A stretch of 47,532 nucleotides of DNA from JAWVEV01 sp033856535 (GTDB lineage Bacteria; Actinomycetota; Thermoleophilia; Miltoncostaeales; Miltoncostaeaceae), in NCBI GenBank assembly GCA_033856535.1, contig JAWVEV010000197.1, forward strand, positions 1-47,532, read 5' to 3'. The translations under genes and the position numbers were made by a program. Positions 22,202-33,648 of the stretch are shown here, piece after piece. A model generated the notes under the pieces. The model had not been told where the DNA came from. It did no database searches and saw only the letters and a program-made list of their open reading frames with translations. The stretch's first letter is position 1; each line of letters begins with the position of its first letter.

Positions 22202-22822
22202 ATGAGCAAGCGCTACGACTGCTACTGCCCCCTGGCCCACGCCCTCGGGATGGTCGGGGAGCGCTGGAGCCTGCTGATCTCGCTCGAGCTGATGCGCGGC
22301 CCGAAGCGCTACACGGACCTGGTCGAGGGGCTCCCCGGGATCGGCACGAACATCCTCGCCGCGCGGCTGCGCGACCTGGAGGCCGCCGGGATCGTGGAGC
22401 GGCGCATCCTGCCGCCGCCGGCACCGGCGAAGGTCTACGAGCTGACCGAGTACGGGCGCGGGCTGAAGCCGGTCATCCGGGAGCTCGCCCTCTGGGGCGC
22501 GCGCTCGCTCGGGCCTCCCGGCGAGGAGGTCGAGCTGTTCCCCGGCTGGCTGGTGAACGTGCTCGACACGGTGCTGGGGCCCATCGCGCCGCGGGGCCGC
22601 TTCGAGTTCCGGGTGGGCGACGAGATCGCCTCGCTGGTGGACGGCGAGGCGCAGGCGGGCTCGATCGAGGAGCCCGACGTCCTGATCGAGGGCGACCCGG
22701 TGGCGATCCACGAGATGTTCGTCGACGGGCGGTTCGACCGGGCGACGATCACCGGAGACCGTTCGCTGCTGGAGCGGCTGGTCGACGCGGCGCCCGAGCC
22801 CGTGGCGCTGCCCTCCTCCTAG
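22202..22822 (+). CDS. HxlR-family transcriptional regulator with C-terminal sterol-carrier-like domain
   Basis: 206 residues. Residues 1-95 form the HxlR winged helix: YDCYCPLAHALGMVGERWSL with the conserved N-terminal Cys (here two, CYC), LRDLEAAGIVERR and a YELTEYG wing. HxlR Cys residues often sense electrophiles or thiol stress. A second part of about 100 residues (GRFEFRVGDEIASLVDGEA, DVLIEGDPVAIHEMF) resembles an SCP2-like fold that could bind a ligand. Paired divergently with the MFS exporter, it is probably its ligand- or redox-responsive regulator. Confidence 0.85.
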   Translation: MSKRYDCYCPLAHALGMVGERWSLLISLELMRGPKRYTDLVEGLPGIGTNILAARLRDLEAAGIVERRILPPPAPAKVYELTEYGRGLKPVIRELALWGARSLGPPGEEVELFPGWLVNVLDTVLGPIAPRGRFEFRVGDEIASLVDGEAQAGSIEEPDVLIEGDPVAIHEMFVDGRFDRATITGDRSLLERLVDAAPEPVALPSS

Positions 22823-22835
22823 GACGCCGCGCGAT

Positions 22836-22860
22836 CGCGGGCCTCGCCCGCGGATTCTTC
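22836..22860 (+). terminator. Terminator after the HxlR gene
   Basis: CGCGGGC CTC GCCCGCG, 7 bp perfect, followed by GATTCTTC. A moderate intrinsic terminator. Confidence 0.6.
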
Positions 22861-22943
22861 GCTCGCTCTTCGCCGGCTCTTCGGAGCCTCTTAAGGGGCG
22901 CTCCTACGGTGGCCGTGTGACCACCCCCGGAGAGGAGCACCCG

Positions 22944-23252
22944 ATGGACGTACCCCGGACACCGCGCCGGCGCGGCGGGCTCGCGGCCCTCGCCGCCGGC
23001 CTCGCGCTGGCGCTCGGCGCGGTCGGCGCCGCCACGGCGGCCGGCGCCTTCGCCGCCGACGCACCCGCCTCGAGCGGGACGTCGGGGACCACGACGCGGG
23101 TTCAGTCGACGACCCCGAGCCAGACGGCACCGAGCCCGACGACCCCGGCGCCCCGCTCGGGCGACTGCCCCGGCATGGGCGGATCGGGCGGCCCGAGCGG
23201 CTCGGGATCGGGCTCGAGCTCGGCCGACACGTCGCTCACCCAGGCGCTGTAA
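22944..23252 (+). CDS. Small secreted Ser/Gly/Thr-rich protein
   Basis: 102 residues from ATG 22944 behind GGAGAGGAG. A basic start (RTPRRR), a hydrophobic signal segment (residues about 14-35) and a cleavage site near AAGAFAADAP lead to a low-complexity mature part rich in Ser, Thr, Pro and Gly with a single Cys in GDCPGMGG. No enzyme or binding motif. It may be a wall-associated linker-like peptide. An upstream in-frame GTG (22917) would add 9 residues. Confidence 0.55.
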   Translation: MDVPRTPRRRGGLAALAAGLALALGAVGAATAAGAFAADAPASSGTSGTTTRVQSTTPSQTAPSPTTPAPRSGDCPGMGGSGGPSGSGSGSSSADTSLTQAL

Positions 23253-23395
23253 CGGTGCACCAGGCCGAGGCCGGCCGTGATCGCCCTCCTGATCGCGTTC
23301 GTCTCGCTCGCGGTGACGGTGGGCGCGTCGTTCGTCTTGACGGGCGGCCGCCGGCCGCCGGCCCGGCGACCGCGTTCGCGCAACCGCATCCCGGG

Positions 23396-23424
23396 TTGAC
23401 CCGGTCAATGGTTAGCAATAGCTT
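23396..23424 (+). promoter_or_regulatory. Palindromic, probably leaderless promoter of the ArsR gene
   Basis: TTGACC (23396-23401), a 17-base spacer and TAGCTT (23419-23424) form a good promoter. The -35 box is half of a perfect inverted repeat TTGACC C GGTCAA (23396-23408), which fits autorepression. GTG 23432 lies 7 bases after the -10, where transcription should start. Confidence 0.7.
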
Positions 23425-23431
23425 ACCGTTC

Positions 23432-23752
23432 GTGCCGACTTACCAAGCGGATCCCTGGACGGCGCTCGGCGACCCCACCCGGCGCGCGATCTTCGAGCGC
23501 CTCGTCGCCCGCCCGCGCGCGGTCGGCGAGCTGGCCGGCGAGCTTCCGGTCAGCCGCCCCGCCGTGTCCCAGCACCTGCGGGTGTTGAAGGCCGCGGGGC
23601 TGGTCGTCGACCGTCCGCAGGGGACCCGCCGCATCTATCAGCCGAACCCGGACGGCGTCGCCGCGCTCCGCGCCGATCTCGACCGGTTCTGGAGCAGCGC
23701 GCTGGCCGGCTTCAAGGCCGTCGCCGAGCGCGATCCCGAGGAGGACTCATGA
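23432..23752 (+). CDS. ArsR-family transcriptional regulator
   Basis: 106 residues from GTG 23432. The winged helix shows WTALGDPTRRAIFERLV, VGELAGELPVSRPAVSQHLRVLKAAGLV (recognition helix) and a GTRRIYQ wing. Metal-binding Cys are absent, as in the ArsR subgroup paired with SRPBCC (AHSA1) proteins. GTG 23432 is preferred to ATG 23408 because the latter lies inside the promoter, between the -35 and -10 boxes. The stop overlaps the next gene (ATGA), and the two are coupled. It probably represses its own operon. Confidence 0.85.
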   Translation: MPTYQADPWTALGDPTRRAIFERLVARPRAVGELAGELPVSRPAVSQHLRVLKAAGLVVDRPQGTRRIYQPNPDGVAALRADLDRFWSSALAGFKAVAERDPEEDS

Positions 23753-24228
23753 CCACGCGAGCCCACGAGGCGGTCGTGCGGCAGTCGATCGTCGTCGACG
23801 CGCCGATCGAGCGCGCCTTCCACGTCTTCACGGCGGAGCTCGGCAGCTTCAAGCCGAAGGAGCACAACCTGCTGCGCGCCGAGATCGCCGAGACCGTCTT
23901 CGAGCCGCGCGTCGGCGGCCACATCTACGACCGGGCCGTGGATGGCAGCGAGTGCCGCTGGGCGCGCGTGCTGGCCTACGAGCCGCCGGATCGCGTGGTC
24001 TTCAGCTGGGACATCAGCCCGCGCTGGCAGGTCGAGACCGACCCCGAGCGGACCAGCGAGGTCGAGGTGCGCTTCGCCGCCGAGGGTCCTGGGCGGACGC
24101 GCGTCGAGCTCGAGCACCGCGGCCTCGAGCGCCATGGCGACGGCTGGCAGGGTGTCCGCGACGGCGTCGCGAGCCCCGGCGGCTGGCCGCTCTACCTGGA
24201 GCGCTACGCGGCGGTCGTCGGGGGCTGA
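23749..24228 (+). CDS. SRPBCC / AHSA1-like protein
   Basis: A 159-residue START-like hydrophobic-cavity protein: SIVVDAPIERAFHVFT, GGHIYDRAVDGSECRWARV, EPPDRVVFSWDIS, TSEVEVRF and RTRVELEHRGLERHG match the AHSA1 family. It overlaps the ArsR gene by 4 bases. Such ArsR-SRPBCC pairs are frequent; the SRPBCC partner may bind a small hydrophobic ligand or help stress proteins. The ligand cannot be told from the sequence. Confidence 0.85.
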   Translation: MTTRAHEAVVRQSIVVDAPIERAFHVFTAELGSFKPKEHNLLRAEIAETVFEPRVGGHIYDRAVDGSECRWARVLAYEPPDRVVFSWDISPRWQVETDPERTSEVEVRFAAEGPGRTRVELEHRGLERHGDGWQGVRDGVASPGGWPLYLERYAAVVGG

Positions 24229-24266
24229 CCGGTCCGCCCGCGCCCGTGGATCACGCCGGTGCGCCG

Positions 24267-25565
24267 CTACCAGGGGGTCGCGGCGACGATCCCGGCGCCC
24301 GCGCAGGCCAGCACCACCAGGACCACGCTGACCTTGAACCGCCACAGGGCGACGAAGGCGGCGAGGGTGAGCGCCACCACGAGCCAGTCCGGCCGGTCGT
24401 CGACCACCAGCGCGTGCTCGGCCACGAACAGCCCCAGCGCCGCGATCGCCCCGACCACCGCGATCGTGATGCCGCCGAGCGCCCCCGCGAGGGCGCCGGT
24501 CGTCCGGATCCGGTCGATCAGCGGCGCCCCGTTGATGATGAAGACGAACGAGGGCGCGAAGGTGGCGAAGGTCGCGATGCTCGCCCCGATCAGGCCCCAC
24601 AGGAGGCCGCCCTGCAGGTTCCAGCCGGCCATGAAGCCGACGAACGTGTTCACCATGATCAGCGGTCCGGGCGTGCTCTCGCCGAGCGCGAGCCCCGCGA
24701 CCATGTCCTGGGTCGAGAGCCAGCCGAATCCCGAGACGGCTTGGTCGGTGATGAAGGGGAGCACCGCGTAGGCACCGCCGAAGGTGACCAGCGCCGCGAC
24801 CGTGAACAGGCCGGCGAGGTCGGCGACGAGGCCGCCGACCAGGAGAAGCGCGAGCACCGGGACGAGCCAGACCACCAGGGTTCGGCCCAGGCGCGCGAGG
24901 GCGCCCCGGCGCCGCGGGGCGCGGGCCGGGGCGAGCGGGTCCGCGATATCGGGCTCGGCCGGCCCGTGCGCCGGCGGGGGCCCGAGCAGCGCCGGCCACC
25001 AGCGCGTCGCGCACCACCCGATCAGGGCGGCGAGGGCGATGAGCGCGGGGAAGGGCACGCCAGCGACGAAGCCGGCGAACGAGCCGCCCGCGAGGACGAG
25101 CGCGGCCGGCGTCCGGATCACGCGTCCGCCGATGCGCACCACCGCCGCGAGGATCAGCGCCACGACCGCGGCGCCCAGGCCGCGCACGGCCCCGTCGACG
25201 ACGGCAACCTCGCCGTAGGCGGCGTAGACCGCGCTGAGCGCGCAGAGCAGGACGAATGACGGCAGCACGAACAGGCCGCCGGCGGCCAGGCCGCCGCGAA
25301 CGCCGTGCATCGAGTAGCCGACGTAGGTGGCGAGCTGCTGCGCCTCGGGGCCCGGCAGGGCCATGCAGAAGTTCAGCGCGTGCAGGTAGCGGCGCTCGGA
25401 GATCCAGCGCCGCCGCTCGACCAGCTCCTCGTGCATGATCGCGATCTGACCGGCCGGGCCGCCGAAGCTGATCATCCCCAGCTTCAGCCAGAACCGCAGC
25501 GCCTGGCGCTCGGTGGGGAGGACGACCTCGTCGGCCGACGGCGCCGCGACGGCGCCCGTGCTCAC
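24267..25565 (-). CDS. chrA: Chromate transporter ChrA
   Basis: A 432-residue long-chain ChrA with two homologous CHR halves. The first half shows FWLKLGMISFGGPAGQIAIM and ALPGPEAQQLATYVGY; the second shows LFTVAALVTFGGAYAVLPF and LALGESTPGPLIMVNTFVGF. About ten to twelve membrane helices are separated by a Pro/Arg-rich loop near the middle. The family exports chromate. The GTG at 25565 overlaps the stop of the upstream ChrB-type gene by 4 bases, so it closes a three-gene minus-strand operon for chromate resistance. Confidence 0.92.
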   Translation of the reverse strand: MSTGAVAAPSADEVVLPTERQALRFWLKLGMISFGGPAGQIAIMHEELVERRRWISERRYLHALNFCMALPGPEAQQLATYVGYSMHGVRGGLAAGGLFVLPSFVLLCALSAVYAAYGEVAVVDGAVRGLGAAVVALILAAVVRIGGRVIRTPAALVLAGGSFAGFVAGVPFPALIALAALIGWCATRWWPALLGPPPAHGPAEPDIADPLAPARAPRRRGALARLGRTLVVWLVPVLALLLVGGLVADLAGLFTVAALVTFGGAYAVLPFITDQAVSGFGWLSTQDMVAGLALGESTPGPLIMVNTFVGFMAGWNLQGGLLWGLIGASIATFATFAPSFVFIINGAPLIDRIRTTGALAGALGGITIAVVGAIAALGLFVAEHALVVDDRPDWLVVALTLAAFVALWRFKVSVVLVVLACAGAGIVAATPW

Positions 25566-25987
25566 AGCCGGTCGCCCGCCCGGGCGCGCCGGCGCAGCTC
25601 GTAGAGCCCGTCGAACAGCCGGTCCGTCAGCTCCAGCAGCTCGGGATCGCCGGCCAGCAGTCCGAGCCCCCGGATGAGGGCGTCGAGGCCGGGTGCCTCC
25701 GGCGCCTCGTAGCGCTCGTCGCCCAGGTCGGCCTCGTGGACGATGCGCGCGATCTCGCCCAGTACCGGGTCGTCGAGCTCGTAGCGCTCGAGGAAGGTCT
25801 CGAAGCTGCAATCGCCCCCGTGGTGCGACAGGTCGACGCCGCGCATGTCGAACGGCGTGGCGTCCGGTGGCACCTCGTCCGGGTTCGCGACGAAGACGAA
25901 GGTCGGCTCCGGATCGATGAAGCGCCGGATGAGCCAGGCGCAGGCGGTGCGGTCGACGTGGCACCCGGCCCGGGTCGCCCACTTCAC
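25562..25987 (-). CDS. ChrB C-terminal domain protein (chromate resistance)
   Basis: 141 residues corresponding to the C-terminal half of ChrB. KWATRAGCHVDRTACAWLIRRFIDP, FVANPDEVPPDATPFDMRGVD and LSHHGGDCSFETFLERYEL are conserved, with His/Cys/Asp residues that may bind metal or take part in chromate sensing or detoxification. In classical ChrB this is fused to the N-terminal part, which here is the separate gene at 25984. Both ends overlap neighbours by 4 bases (GTGA). Confidence 0.85.
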   Translation of the reverse strand: MKWATRAGCHVDRTACAWLIRRFIDPEPTFVFVANPDEVPPDATPFDMRGVDLSHHGGDCSFETFLERYELDDPVLGEIARIVHEADLGDERYEAPEAPGLDALIRGLGLLAGDPELLELTDRLFDGLYELRRRARAGDRL

Positions 25988-26442
25988 GGGGCGGCCGCCA
26001 TCAACTGGACGAGCCGCGCGACCGCCTCCTCGGCCTCCGCTCGCTCCGGCGGCGGGAAGTGGTCCCGCGCGCGGATGCGCTGGAGCTCCCGGCGAAGCCG
26101 ACGCAACCGCCGGACGCTCCCCTCGCCCTGCTCGAGCGCATCCCGTGCCGCCCGGGTCACGCCGCGGTACTCCTCGGCGACCGCCTGCGCCATCCGTTCC
26201 GCCAGAGCCCGGTCGTGGCTGGGCGCGGTCGTCTGCGAGAGCCAGATCGTGGCCTCGCCGCCCGCCTCCAGGACCTCGTCCGCGAGCCACTCGAGCTGCT
26301 CGCGCGCCCTGCTCGACTCGGGCAGGGCGACGAGCCCGTCGACGATCTGAAGCGCGCCGAGCCGCCGGAGCCGTCGCCAGAGGGTGATGCGCGGGGTCGA
26401 GGGCTCGCTCGGGAGGCGGTAGGCGAGCAGGATCCAGGCCAC
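25984..26442 (-). CDS. chrB: ChrB N-terminal domain protein (regulator part)
   Basis: 152 residues matching the N-terminal half of ChrB: WILLAYRLPSEPSTPRITLWRRLRRLGALQ, then LPESSRAREQLEWLADEV, and a helical end (LRRLRRELQRIRARDHFPP). This half regulates chromate operons in other bacteria. The GTG start (26442) lies 6 bases after a TACAGT -10 box on the minus strand, so the mRNA is probably leaderless. A 6-4-6 inverted repeat overlaps that promoter. Split chrB followed by chrA forms one operon. Confidence 0.8.
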   Translation of the reverse strand: MAWILLAYRLPSEPSTPRITLWRRLRRLGALQIVDGLVALPESSRAREQLEWLADEVLEAGGEATIWLSQTTAPSHDRALAERMAQAVAEEYRGVTRAARDALEQGEGSVRRLRRLRRELQRIRARDHFPPPERAEAEEAVARLVQLMAAAP

Positions 26443-26450
26443 GCATTCAC

Positions 26451-26466
26451 TGTAACAGTGGTTACA
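26451..26466. promoter_or_regulatory. Operator/promoter of the chromate operon
   Basis: TGTAAC AGTG GTTACA is a perfect 6-bp inverted repeat with a 4-base centre. It overlaps the minus-strand -10 box (TACAGT), whose distance to the first GTG fits a leaderless start. It is a likely ChrB target. Confidence 0.65.
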
Positions 26467-26510
26467 CCACTACGTTTCATGGGCGCCCGGGGGCTGGCAC
26501 ACTGGCGCCG

Positions 26511-27056
26511 ATGTCCGACGCCGGAGGGGCGATGGCCGACGAGACGACGATCCCGCCGCTCGATCCCGCGGTCGACCGTGTCCGGGGCGGGGCGGCCGGC
26601 CGGCTGATCCTCGAGTACGGCGACTACGAGTGCCCGTACTCGCGGCTCGCGTTCCGCCAGATCGAGCGCGTCGAGCGGGAGCTGGGCGACGGCGTCCGCT
26701 TCGCGTTCCGCCACTTCCCGCTGACGAGGATCCACCCGAACGCGCTGGCCGCGTCGCTGGCGGCCGAGGCCGCCGCGGCGCAGGGCCGCTTCTGGGAGAT
26801 GCACGACCTGCTCTTCCACCGCCAGAAGGCGCTGGAGGACGACGACCTGCGCGGGTACGCCGGCGAGCTCGGCCTCGACGTGGCGCGGTTCGACGCGGAT
26901 CGGACCGGCGCCGTGGCCCTCGAGCGTGTGCGGCGCGACACCGCCGCCGCCGCCGCGTCCGGCCTCGTGCGGGGGACCCCCACGATCTTCATCGACGGCG
27001 AGATGTACCCCGGCGACTACGACGCGGCCGTGCTCCTGAAGCTTCTCCGAGCCTGA
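26511..27056 (+). CDS. DsbA-family thioredoxin-fold protein with a CPYS site
   Basis: 181 residues from ATG 26511; ATG 26532 behind GGAGGGG is an alternative. LILEYGDYECPYSRLAFRQIE carries the active site Cys-Pro-Tyr-Ser: the second Cys of CxxC is Ser. RFAFRHFPL, AAEAAAAQGRFWEMHDLLF and the cis-Pro loop GTPTIFIDG complete the fold. There is no signal peptide, so it acts in the cytoplasm. One-Cys DsbA-like proteins usually handle glutathione- or mycothiol-type adducts or act as FrnE-like reductases. It stands alone between the chromate operon and the PilZ gene. Confidence 0.85.
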   Translation: MSDAGGAMADETTIPPLDPAVDRVRGGAAGRLILEYGDYECPYSRLAFRQIERVERELGDGVRFAFRHFPLTRIHPNALAASLAAEAAAAQGRFWEMHDLLFHRQKALEDDDLRGYAGELGLDVARFDADRTGAVALERVRRDTAAAAASGLVRGTPTIFIDGEMYPGDYDAAVLLKLLRA

Positions 27057-27206
27057 GAGCGGGGCGCGACCGCCGGGCCGCGCGCGGATCGCGCGGACGT
27101 GGTGGAATGGCCGCATCGCCGTCATCGCCGCCCGCCTCGCGCGCGCCCGCCGCCCCTCGCGCCGGGCCGGAGGCAGCCGGCGCCCCTCGAACTCCCGCGG
27201 ATCCCC

Positions 27207-27788
27207 ATGACCTCGAACGTCGTCCCCATCGATGAGCGCCGGCGCGCACCGCGCATCCCGCTCGACGCCCCGCTCACGCTGGTCGCCCCGCGCGGCCGGC
27301 GCAGCATCGGCCGCACGGTCAACGCCTCCGAGCGCGGCCTGCTGATCGATTGCGCCGAGCTGCCGGCGCTCGCGCCCGAGGAGGACGTCTCCGTGCGCCT
27401 CGGCGTGGGAGATGGCGAGTTCGAGATCCCCGCCGCCGTGGTGCGGATCGAGGAGGCGCGCGGCTGGGTCGCGCTGCGCTTCACCGGCCCCGCCAAGCGG
27501 GTCGAGCGCGGGCCGATCCGGCGCGTCCGGCGCAGCCGCGCCCGCCCGAAGGAGCCGCGCGCCCGCGTCGAGGTGCGCGCCGAGCTGCACGCGCTCGCGA
27601 GCCTGGCCTACGAGCACGCGCTCGTCGACGCCGCCGCCACGCCGGCCGAGTCGCTGCTGTCCTGGGCGGAGCGGCTCACCGACGAGCTCGGCATCGAGGG
27701 CGTCGGCCGCCCGTCGGACAACCGGGCCCTGCTGCACGCCATGGTGCGGGTGGTGCGCGCCGCCGACGGCGAGATCGAGGCCGCTTAG
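27207..27788 (+). CDS. PilZ-domain protein
   Basis: 193 residues from ATG 27207. The N-terminal about 100 residues form a PilZ domain. The RRRAPRIPLDAPLTL segment contains the RxxxR-type arginines, and TVNASERGLLI matches the D/NxSxxG motif, the two cyclic-di-GMP contacts. VVRIEEARGWVALRF ends the barrel. A basic linker (RRVRRSRARPK) leads to a helical C-terminus without known family. It should bind cyclic di-GMP, linking it to the GGDEF protein at 12363. The stop overlaps the next start by one base. Confidence 0.8.
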   Translation: MTSNVVPIDERRRAPRIPLDAPLTLVAPRGRRSIGRTVNASERGLLIDCAELPALAPEEDVSVRLGVGDGEFEIPAAVVRIEEARGWVALRFTGPAKRVERGPIRRVRRSRARPKEPRARVEVRAELHALASLAYEHALVDAAATPAESLLSWAERLTDELGIEGVGRPSDNRALLHAMVRVVRAADGEIEAA

Positions 27789-28204
27789 TGGAGTGGCGCT
27801 TGGAGTTGGTTCTGCTGCCGGTCGCGGACGTCGACCGGGCAAAGGCGTTCTACGTCGACCAGCTCGGATTCCGCCTCGACGTCGACCACACCGCCGGTGA
27901 GCACTTCCGCGTCGTCCAGATGACGCCCCGCGGCTCGGCCTGCTCGATCGGCGTCGGCATCGGCATCACCGGCAAGCCGCCGGGCTCGGTCGAGGGCTTG
28001 CACCTGATCGTGGGCGACATCGAGGCGGCCCGCGCGGACCTGGTCAAGCGGGGCGTCCAGCCGAGCGAGATCTTCCACTTCGGCCCGGGCGGTCGGGAGA
28101 CCGGCCTGGACCCCGAGCGGCGCGACTACGGCTCGTTCCTGGGCTTCGCCGACCCGGACGGCAACACCTGGGTGGTCCAGGAGGTCCGGACCCCCACGCG
28201 CTAG
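27788..28204 (+). CDS. VOC-superfamily (glyoxalase-like) protein
   Basis: 138 residues, GTG start sharing a base with the PilZ stop (TAGTG). The vicinal-oxygen-chelate fold is seen in ELVLLPVADVDRAKAFYVDQLGFRLDVD, CSIGVGIGITG, GLHLIVGDIEAARADLVKRGV and FLGFADPDGNTWVVQE. A Glu near the end and a His in the middle (GLHLIV) could be metal ligands. The substrate is unknown. It converges with the hydrolase gene; their last 4 bases overlap. Confidence 0.85.
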   Translation: MEWRLELVLLPVADVDRAKAFYVDQLGFRLDVDHTAGEHFRVVQMTPRGSACSIGVGIGITGKPPGSVEGLHLIVGDIEAARADLVKRGVQPSEIFHFGPGGRETGLDPERRDYGSFLGFADPDGNTWVVQEVRTPTR

Positions 28205-29031
28205 CGGCCCGACGCCTCGCGGGCCCGCAGGATCGTCGCCCGGACGATCCGCGCCACCTCGTCCGGCGAGTCGGCCTGCGGCGCGTGGCCGGCGAAGGGC
28301 AGGGTCACGAGTCGCGCGCCCGGGATGAGCGCCAGGTAGCGCGGGGCGTGGCCCGGGGCGACCGCATCGAGGCCGCCCTGCACGAGGGTGACCGGGCAGC
28401 GGATGGCGGCGAGGCCCGCCGGCACGTCGATCAGCACGTTCCACCACAGCGTGTCCCAGAAGCGCTCCGCCCCGGCGAAGCCCCCGCGGAGCGCCAGCGC
28501 CTCGTGCTCCGTGGCCGCCCACGGCCGCGCACGCAGCGGGGCGAGCAGCGCCGTCCGGCCGGCGGCCGTCCGCGCCATCGCGGGGATCGCCGGTCGCAGG
28601 GCGCTCAGCTCGACCCGGGCCCGGGCCATGAGCGAGGCCTGGTACACGCGCTCGTGCGGCAGCGCCAAGCCGGAGGGCGCCAGCGCCACGATCGACCGGG
28701 CCCGCCCGCGCCGGCCGAGCTCGAGCGCGACGCGCCCGCCCAGCGAGTTGCCGACGGCGTGCACCGGGCCGAGGCCCCGCGCGTCGAGCTCCGACTCGAC
28801 CGCGTCCGCGATCGCGGCGGCGGTGTGCGCGCGCCCGAGCGGCGGCGAGCCGCCATGGCCGGGGAGGTCGACGGCGAGGACGTCGTGGTCGTCGGCGAGC
28901 CGTCCGACGAGGGCGGTGAAGTCACCCCGGGAGGTCCCGATGCCGTGGAGCAGCAGCACGGGCTCGCCGCGCCCGGACCGATCGCCGGCGAGGCGGCCGG
29001 CCGGGGCGTCGAAGGTCGCGGTCGCGGGCAC
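28201..29031 (-). CDS. Alpha/beta-hydrolase
   Basis: 276 residues. Oxyanion region LLLHGIGTSRGDF, strand DVLAVDLPGHGGS, nucleophile elbow GNSLGG, acid residue in LVQGGLDAVAPGH and catalytic His in FAGHAPQADSP give a full triad. There is no signal peptide. The set of motifs is shared by esterases, lactonases and C-C hydrolases, so the substrate cannot be given. The GTG at 29031 is the likely start. Its 3' end overlaps the VOC gene by 4 bases. Confidence 0.85.
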   Translation of the reverse strand: MPATATFDAPAGRLAGDRSGRGEPVLLLHGIGTSRGDFTALVGRLADDHDVLAVDLPGHGGSPPLGRAHTAAAIADAVESELDARGLGPVHAVGNSLGGRVALELGRRGRARSIVALAPSGLALPHERVYQASLMARARVELSALRPAIPAMARTAAGRTALLAPLRARPWAATEHEALALRGGFAGAERFWDTLWWNVLIDVPAGLAAIRCPVTLVQGGLDAVAPGHAPRYLALIPGARLVTLPFAGHAPQADSPDEVARIVRATILRAREASGR

Positions 29032-29123
29032 CGCGGGATGCTGCCCGCCGGGAATGGGGCAAAACCTCCGGCCGGCGGGCCCGGCGGATTAGCGGAGCGG
29101 GCACCCGGGAACATACGGCCGCC

Positions 29124-31235
<2,112 letters not shown>

Positions 31236-31239
31236 CGGG

Positions 31240-33644
<2,405 letters not shown>

Positions 33645-33648
<4 letters not shown>

